From CALKWS01 sp048594865 (lineage in GTDB: Bacteria; Actinomycetota; Actinomycetes; Actinomycetales; Beutenbergiaceae): a stretch of DNA of 10,091 nt. The notes beneath the pieces are model-generated. The model worked only from the letters and a program-made list of their open reading frames with translations. It did not search any database and was not told the origin of the DNA. Made by a program: the position numbers and the translations under genes. Below, one piece after another: positions 5,697 to 10,091 of the stretch. The stretch's first letter is position 1; every line of letters begins with the position of its first letter. The stretch covers positions 1 through 10,091 of the forward strand of contig JBMDWZ010000027.1 in assembly GCA_048594865.1 (NCBI GenBank). The letters are read 5' to 3'.

Positions 5697-5727
5697 TTGA
5701 CCTCGCCCCAAGGGCAAGGTTCAGACT
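5697..5727 (+). promoter_or_regulatory. MerR-type operator-promoter of the transglutaminase-like gene (19-bp spacer)
   Basis: TTGACC (5697-5702) and CAGACT (5722-5727) are separated by 19 bp, the over-long spacer typical of promoters that MerR proteins untwist. The spacer region holds an inverted repeat, ACCTCGCCC-CAA-GGGCAAGGT (5700-5720), with 8 of 9 paired positions, starting inside the -35 element as in ZntR- or SoxR-type sites. The ATG at 5735 lies 7 nt after the -10, so the transcript would begin at or next to the start codon. Binding by the adjacent regulator is inferred from position and geometry. Confidence 0.65.
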
Positions 5728-5734
5728 CGCGTTC

Positions 5735-6709
5735 ATGAGCACCGATCTGAACAGCACCGATCTCAACGACACCGGCTCCTACGCCGGGCACACAGACTTC
5801 AGCGATCCCGGTGAGCATCGCGCTTTGCTCGCCGAGGTCCCCACCGACACGGCAGCCCTGCATGAGGTCGTCACCAACACGATCTTGCACTACCGCGCCG
5901 ACCGCACGCCGGCCACGCCCCAGCAACTGGCGGACATCGACGACCGGTGGATCACCACGATCTGCTCGGCCGCCGTCGAACGTAGGCCGGGCCCGCTCGC
6001 GCAGCCGCGCGAGGACCAAGACAAGGTCGGCGGCTGCTGCCGCGACCACACCCTGCTCGCGGTAGCCATTCTGCGCGAACATGGGATCCCGGCCCGCAGC
6101 CGGATTGGGTTCGCCGGATACTTCACGCCCGGCTTCCACCACGACCACGTGGTCGTTGAACGTTGGGACGACGGCCGGTGGGTCCGGTTCGACCCAGAGC
6201 TGCCTGCCACCGGCGCCGATGGCCGCGCCCATGACCTCCCGACCGGGCTGGGCAGTCCCTTTGAAACTGCCGCCCAGGTCTGGCACGCCCACCGAGCAGG
6301 GCAGCTCGAACCCAAGGACCTGAGCACCTATGGCGTTGGCCCGGGGATGACGATGCTCAGCGGACCGGGCTTCACTCAGGGGTATGTCTTCCTTGAACTG
6401 GCCCACCTGATGGGCTCCGAACTCTTGTTGTGGGATGACTGGTTGCCACAGGCCGACCAAATGCCACCACCGGAGCCCGACGTTCCGATGCCGACCATCG
6501 ACTCGCTGCTAGACCTCACCGACGAGATCGCCGACCTTCTCATCAAGTACGACGGCGGCGACGTCGCGGCGGGAGCCGAGTTGGCAGCCATCTGGGAACG
6601 CATCAAGCCCGCCGACACTCTCAACGTCTACTCACCCACGGGCCGCAATGGAACCGCGGATCTGCATCAGCGCGTCAACATTTGGGAGCCGCAATCCGAC
6701 GGCACCTGA
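5735..6709 (+). CDS. Transglutaminase-like (papain-fold) domain protein
   Basis: The 324-residue protein has a transglutaminase-like catalytic core: the cysteine in GGCCRDHTLLAVAILREHGIPAR (C101 or C102), the histidine in FHHDHVVVERW (H138) and the aspartate in RWVRFDPEL (D153), in correct order and spacing. A helical N-terminal part (about 25-85) and an uncharacterised C-terminal half (160-324) flank it. There is no signal peptide, so it is cytoplasmic. Such domains may act as amidases, proteases or cross-linking enzymes, and I cannot name the substrate. I choose ATG 5735 because a MerR-type promoter ends 7 nt upstream and there is no Shine-Dalgarno, which points to a leaderless mRNA; a longer in-frame reading from 5582 would overlap the regulator gene. 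It is followed by the DinB-fold gene 35 bp downstream. Confidence 0.88.
   Translation: MSTDLNSTDLNDTGSYAGHTDFSDPGEHRALLAEVPTDTAALHEVVTNTILHYRADRTPATPQQLADIDDRWITTICSAAVERRPGPLAQPREDQDKVGGCCRDHTLLAVAILREHGIPARSRIGFAGYFTPGFHHDHVVVERWDDGRWVRFDPELPATGADGRAHDLPTGLGSPFETAAQVWHAHRAGQLEPKDLSTYGVGPGMTMLSGPGFTQGYVFLELAHLMGSELLLWDDWLPQADQMPPPEPDVPMPTIDSLLDLTDEIADLLIKYDGGDVAAGAELAAIWERIKPADTLNVYSPTGRNGTADLHQRVNIWEPQSDGT
5738..5767 (+). repeat. 15-bp tandem duplication at the start of the transglutaminase-like gene
   Basis: AGCACCGATCTGAAC is followed directly by AGCACCGATCTCAAC, a 14 of 15 match that keeps frame and duplicates STDLN at residues 2-6 and 7-11. The duplicated residues lie before the conserved region. 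Confidence 0.85.
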
Positions 6710-6744
6710 TGTGCTCCTGACCATCGGCGTGCCAGAATCAGCGT

Positions 6745-7269
6745 ATGTCGATACCTCCGGACACCAAGGATTGGACCTGGGTTCTGGATCGGTCCTGCTC
6801 CGAGTGCGGGTTCGATGCCGCCACCGTCACCCCTGACAATCTCACCCAACGGATCGAAGCAGCCGCTGAAGCGATTGTTGACAGGCTCGGCTCTACCGAT
6901 GCCACCGAACGTCCCGATGAGACCACGTGGTCGGCGCTTGAGTACGCCGCGCATGTGGCCGACGTGTGCCACACGATGCTCAACCGCCTGAAACTGATGC
7001 TGTCCCAGGAGAGTCCAACGTTCAGCGACTGGGACCAGGACGCAGCGGCAGAACAGGGCCGGTACCACGAACAACCTCCGGACGCGGTTGCGATCCAGCT
7101 CCGGGCCGGTGCCGCGGAGTTCGCTGGCGCCTTGCGTGCGGTACCCGTGGATGCGTGGGACCGGCCAGGCACACGGTCAGGCGGCAGCGAGTTCACCGTG
7201 TGGACACTGGCTGTCTATGCCTTGCACGACCTTGAGCACCACGTCGTGGATGTGCGAAAGCGGGCCTAG
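6745..7269 (+). CDS. DinB-fold family protein (putative metal-dependent, thiol-transferase-like)
   Basis: The 174-residue protein is a small helical-bundle protein of the DinB/YfiT superfamily. It begins DWTWVLDRSCSECGFDA with a CxxC pair (C18, C21) characteristic of an actinobacterial subgroup, continues with EYAAHVADVCHTML (H70) and ends ALHDLEHHVVDV (H161, H165). H70, H161 and H165 give the usual three-histidine metal site. Relatives include mycothiol- and bacillithiol-dependent enzymes, so thiol-dependent detoxification is possible but not shown. It follows the transglutaminase-like gene by 35 bp and is probably co-transcribed, although CAGAAT (6733-6738) lies 6 nt before the ATG and could give a separate leaderless transcript. 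Its stop overlaps the stop of the convergent methyltransferase gene within CTAG. Confidence 0.85.
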   Translation: MSIPPDTKDWTWVLDRSCSECGFDAATVTPDNLTQRIEAAAEAIVDRLGSTDATERPDETTWSALEYAAHVADVCHTMLNRLKLMLSQESPTFSDWDQDAAAEQGRYHEQPPDAVAIQLRAGAAEFAGALRAVPVDAWDRPGTRSGGSEFTVWTLAVYALHDLEHHVVDVRKRA

Positions 7270-8117
7270 CGCACCCGTAGCGCCCAACACGCCACCGCGG
7301 TAGCGGCGGCCACGTTCAGGGAGTCCACCGCCCCGGCCATCGGAATCCGCACGGACACGTCGCAGGCCGCGATCGTCTGCTCGCGCAACCCGTCACCCTC
7401 GGTGCCCATCACCAGCGCCAACCGATGGGGCGGGTTGGCTTCGAGCTCATCCAGGGTGATCGAGTCGGGCGTCAACGCGAGCGCGGCCACGGTGAACCCA
7501 TGGGAACGCAGCAGGTCCGCGCCGGAAACGCCTGCGGTGCCAGCCGAACCGCCCGGCCACGGGTCGATCCTGGTCCACGGCACCTGAAACACCGTCCCCA
7601 TCGACACCCGAATGCTGCGCCGGTACAACGGGTCGGCGCAGCGCGGGGTGATGAACACCGCGTCGGCGCCCAGGGCCGCGCACGCTCGAAACGCCGCACC
7701 CAGGTTGGTGTGATCCACAATGTCTTCGAAGATCACCACCCGGCGGGCATCGGTGAGCAGGTCGGCGACGTCTGGCAGCGCCGGGCGCTGCATCGCGGCC
7801 AACGCCCCACGGTGCAGATGGAACCCGGTGAGCCGCTCGAGCAACTCCTCAGACGCAACGAACACCGGGGTGTCGCCGCCGTCGGGGTCCCCGTCGCAAG
7901 CCGAGGCGATCACCTCGCGCATCGAGTCCAACCACTTGGGTGCCATGAGGAATGACTTTGGCCGGTGCCCCACCGCGACCGCGCGTGAGATCACGAGTGA
8001 GCTTTCGGCGATATACAGGCCCTTCTCGGGCTCGTGCCGGGAACGCAGGGCAACGTCGGTCAGCCGTGCGTATGCCCCCAGACGCTCATCGTCCAGGTCG
8101 GTAACGTTGACGATCAT
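7266..8117 (-). CDS. TrmH/SpoU family RNA 2'-O-ribose methyltransferase
   Basis: The 283-residue enzyme uses S-adenosylmethionine to methylate ribose 2'-OH in rRNA or tRNA. An N-terminal substrate-recognition part (about 1-110, with KGLYIAESSLVISRAV at 32-47) is followed by the SPOUT knot domain. All three motifs are present: DHTNLGAAFRACAALGAD (N138, R144), LVMGTEGDGL (235-244) and IPMAGAVDSLNVAAATAV (258-275). Length and N-terminus fit the actinobacterial SpoU group rather than full-length RlmB; the exact target nucleotide cannot be read from the sequence. The ATG overlaps the glycosyltransferase stop (ATGA, 4 bp), so the two genes are translationally coupled. I see no separate Shine-Dalgarno. 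The 3' end overlaps the convergent DinB-fold gene by 4 bp. Confidence 0.93.
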   Translation of the reverse strand: MIVNVTDLDDERLGAYARLTDVALRSRHEPEKGLYIAESSLVISRAVAVGHRPKSFLMAPKWLDSMREVIASACDGDPDGGDTPVFVASEELLERLTGFHLHRGALAAMQRPALPDVADLLTDARRVVIFEDIVDHTNLGAAFRACAALGADAVFITPRCADPLYRRSIRVSMGTVFQVPWTRIDPWPGGSAGTAGVSGADLLRSHGFTVAALALTPDSITLDELEANPPHRLALVMGTEGDGLREQTIAACDVSVRIPMAGAVDSLNVAAATAVACWALRVR

Positions 8118-9286
8118 CGAGTAAGCAACCGCCTACGCAGTGGTCTGGCCTTGTGTGCACGATCCTGAATATTGAACGCCACCGCATTGGAGTAGTGCCC
8201 CAACACCTGCTCGTTCACGCCATCCCAGGTGCGGTTCTCGGTGGACTCGCGGGCGCTGACGCCCATCGCCATCCGCAGGCCGCAGTCCGAGGCGATCCGG
8301 GCCACGTGGCCATGCAACTCCTTGAGCTTGCCGGGGGTATACAGGAAGCCGTTCACGCCCGGCTGCACCAGGTCGATGGGCCCGCCGCGGGCCGGCGCCA
8401 CCACCGGGACGCCCGATGCGTGCGCTTCCACGATGGTCTGGGCGAAAGTGTCCATCTGCCCGGTGTGCACGAAGATGTCGAAGCTCGCCATCATCCGGGC
8501 CAGTTCGGGTCCCTGCAGGTGGCCGGTGAAGGTCGCCTGCGGCAACGCCTTGGCCACGTGGTCGCGGCGCGGGCCATCGCCCACCACCACGATCTTGATG
8601 CCCGGGATTCCGCGCAGCGCACCGAGGTCTTCCACCTGCTTCTCGCGCGCAAGCCGGCCGACGTATCCCACGATCACTTCACCCCCGGGCGCCAGCGACG
8701 CCCGCAGTGCCTCATCGCGGTGGACCGGGTTGAACCGGTCCCGGTCCACCCCGTGGGGCCAGACGCCCACGCGGTGCACACCGCGGTCGATCAGTTGCGA
8801 ACACGCGTAGGTCGAGGGCGCCAACGACAGGGTGGCGCGCTTGTGAATGCCTTCGATCCGCTTCCACAGCAACGGTTCAACACCACGCGCCTTATATTTG
8901 CGGGCGTAAGTGGGGACCTCGGTTTGGTACACGGCCACCGTCGGTAGGCCCAACGATTGCGCCGCCCCGATTGCCTGCCAGCCGAGCACGAACGGCGCCG
9001 CCAGGTGCACCACATCGGGGTCGAAGTACCGCAGGTGGTCCATCAGGGTGGACACCCGCGGGTTGGACAGCCGCATCTCGGCATACCCGGGCAGCGGAAC
9101 CGCCCGGAACCGGTACACGTCCGCCCCCGCGTAATGGTCCACCGACGCCTCACCGCGACCGGGCGCCGGGGCCAACACCAGCACCTGATGCCCGCCGGCG
9201 TCCAAGTACTCCAACAGACGCAGCAAGGTCACCGTCACCCCGTTTGCTTGCGGGAGGAAGGACTCAGCGACCACGGCGATGCGCAC
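8114..9286 (-). CDS. GT4 family glycosyltransferase, MgtA/PimB-like mannosyltransferase
   Basis: The 390-residue GT-B enzyme begins MRIAVVAESFLPQANGVTVTLLRLLEYL, the start typical of actinobacterial MgtA-like GDP-mannose-dependent alpha-mannosyltransferases acting in lipoglycan or glycolipid synthesis at the inner membrane face. The C-terminal donor domain shows VGYVGRLAREKQVEDL (206-221), VVVGDGPRR (233-241), FTGHLQGPELARMMASFDIFVHTG and TIVEAHASGVPVVAPARGGPIDLV (284-307). The usual E-x7-E pair reads D279-x7-E287, a conservative change. The tail (377-390) is strongly basic and may help membrane association. The start codon is GTG, with only a weak purine run upstream. It lies 46 bp after the ABC exporter gene and overlaps the methyltransferase by 4 bp. 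The mannosyl donor and acceptor are inferred from resemblance only. Confidence 0.88.
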   Translation of the reverse strand: MRIAVVAESFLPQANGVTVTLLRLLEYLDAGGHQVLVLAPAPGRGEASVDHYAGADVYRFRAVPLPGYAEMRLSNPRVSTLMDHLRYFDPDVVHLAAPFVLGWQAIGAAQSLGLPTVAVYQTEVPTYARKYKARGVEPLLWKRIEGIHKRATLSLAPSTYACSQLIDRGVHRVGVWPHGVDRDRFNPVHRDEALRASLAPGGEVIVGYVGRLAREKQVEDLGALRGIPGIKIVVVGDGPRRDHVAKALPQATFTGHLQGPELARMMASFDIFVHTGQMDTFAQTIVEAHASGVPVVAPARGGPIDLVQPGVNGFLYTPGKLKELHGHVARIASDCGLRMAMGVSARESTENRTWDGVNEQVLGHYSNAVAFNIQDRAHKARPLRRRLLTR

Positions 9287-9290
9287 AAAC

Positions 9291-9331
9291 CCATCGTGCC
9301 AGATGGCGGCCTGGCGCGCTCAGAACGCGCC
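9291..9331 (-). terminator. Two small hairpins between the ABC exporter and the glycosyltransferase
   Basis: GGCGCG (9313-9318) pairs with CGCGCC (9326-9331) around a 7-nt loop right after the exporter stop, and CCATC (9291-9295) pairs with GATGG (9302-9306). No T-run follows on the minus strand, so this would be at most a weak or partial terminator, or an mRNA processing or stability element. Confidence 0.25.
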
Positions 9332-9332
9332 G

Positions 9333-10091
9333 TTACTCCAGCTCGATCGCAGCGGCGCTGAACTGGGACTCGTACAACTTCTTGTACGCGCCATCGGAGG
9401 CGATGAGCTCATCGTGGTTACCTTGCTCCACGATCTGCCCCGCTTCCATCACCAGGATCACGTCCGCGTCCCTGATGGTGGAGAGTCGGTGGGCGATCAC
9501 AAAGCTCGTGCGGCCCTTACGCAGTGCGCTCATCGCTTCCTGCACCAGCGCCTCGGTACGGGTGTCCACCGACGACGTCGCCTCATCCAGGATGAGGATC
9601 GAGGGGTTAGCCAAGAACGCCCGGGCGATCGTCAGCAACTGTTTTTCACCGGCGCTGACGGCGGTCCCTTCCACGCCTTCATCGTCGATCAGCGTCTGGT
9701 AGCCCTCGCCCAGCGTCCGCACAAACGGGTCCACGTGGGTGGCTATCGCCGCCTGCACCATGGGGTCCTCCTCGACCTCTTCATCGACGCCGTAGGCGAT
9801 GTTCTCCGCGATCGTGCCGGTGTACAGCCAGGTGTCCTGCAGCACCATGCCGATCTGCGACCGGACGTCGGCGCGCGGCACCGAGGCGATGTCTACGCCG
9901 TCGAGCATGATGCGCCCGCCGGTGACCTCATAGAACCGCATGAGCAGGTTCACCAGGGTGGTTTTGCCCGCCCCGGTGGGGCCAACGATCGCGACCGTCT
10001 GGCCGGGTTCGGCGACCAGGCTGAGGTCCTCGATCAGGGGCACGTCTTCGCGGTAGGAGAAGGCGATGTTCTCGAATTCCACGCGCCCCTG
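9333..10091 (-). CDS. ABC exporter of the multidrug/lipid type, ATP-binding C-terminal part (5' end outside window)
   Basis: The reading frame stays open to the right window edge, and the visible protein begins within the nucleotide-binding domain (VEFENIAFSYRED), so this is the C-terminal 250 or so residues of a fused exporter half-transporter. Family members are about 580-640 residues, with six membrane helices lying beyond the window. All ATPase motifs are seen: Walker A GPTGAGKTT, Q-loop VLQDTWLYTGTIAENIAYG, signature VSAGEKQLLTIARAF (a common variant of LSGGQ), Walker B SILILDEATSSVD and the H-loop VIAHRLSTI. It most resembles actinobacterial LmrA/MsbA-like exporters, often encoded as heterodimer pairs, so a partner gene may lie upstream. 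The substrate is unknown. It precedes the glycosyltransferase by 46 bp on the same strand. Confidence 0.93.
   Translation of the reverse strand, partial: QGRVEFENIAFSYREDVPLIEDLSLVAEPGQTVAIVGPTGAGKTTLVNLLMRFYEVTGGRIMLDGVDIASVPRADVRSQIGMVLQDTWLYTGTIAENIAYGVDEEVEEDPMVQAAIATHVDPFVRTLGEGYQTLIDDEGVEGTAVSAGEKQLLTIARAFLANPSILILDEATSSVDTRTEALVQEAMSALRKGRTSFVIAHRLSTIRDADVILVMEAGQIVEQGNHDELIASDGAYKKLYESQFSAAAIELE

Noticed and set aside
5582..5734. N-terminal extension of the transglutaminase-like gene back to 5582.
   Set aside because: It would overlap the end of the MerR gene and run through the operator-promoter, and the added sequence is Arg/Pro/Ser-rich with no family resemblance.
6141..6156. A 16-bp palindrome in the transglutaminase-like gene whose central 12-mer GACCACGTGGTC recurs at 6921-6932 in the DinB-fold gene.
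   Set aside because: Both lie in coding sequence, the first over the conserved His active-site codons, and related CCACGTGG strings occur elsewhere in the window. Codon choice for Asp, His, Thr and Val explains them well enough.

Overview
The window is high-GC chromosomal DNA from an actinomycete (Actinomycetota). The evidence is the split ImuA'/ImuB mutasome pair, a LexA operator of the mycobacterial TCGAAC-N4-GTTCGA type, a PafBC-type damage promoter, a MgtA/PimB-like mannosyltransferase, a stand-alone 5'-3' exonuclease and probable leaderless starts. I cannot name the genus. It looks like ordinary core and accessory chromosome: I see no insertion sequence, prophage, CRISPR array, tRNA or rRNA.

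Layout, left to right. (1) 1-82: a 30-bp tandem repeat just downstream of imuB. (2) 106-2621, minus strand: imuA'-imuB, overlapping at TAATG; dnaE2 often follows in this family and may lie left of the window. (3) 2622-2815: a divergent regulatory region with two abutting SOS boxes and a PafBC-type promoter, all oriented for imuA'. (4) 2816-3343, plus strand: a YbhB/PEBP-like protein. (5) 3351-4806, minus strand: an acidic lipoprotein, then a 5'-3' exonuclease. (6) 4846-7269, plus strand: a MerR regulator with a GyrI-like effector domain, a transglutaminase-like enzyme and a DinB-fold protein. A MerR-type operator-promoter with a 19-bp spacer sits between the regulator and the enzyme. (7) 7266-10091, minus strand: the ATPase half of an ABC exporter, a GT4 glycosyltransferase and an RNA 2'-O-methyltransferase; the last two overlap at ATGA.

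Two regulatory circuits stand out. The mutagenic-repair operon appears to have both damage inputs (LexA and PafBC), an arrangement like that of mycobacterial recA, and this moves the imuA' start from the first ATG to a downstream GTG with a near-perfect Shine-Dalgarno. The MerR-transglutaminase-DinB cluster looks like a small, apparently uncharacterised effector-responsive module with a leaderless target gene. Several genes (imuA', imuB, the lipoprotein, the transglutaminase) carry short in-frame tandem duplications, which suggests local slippage. No gap between genes exceeds 300 bases.
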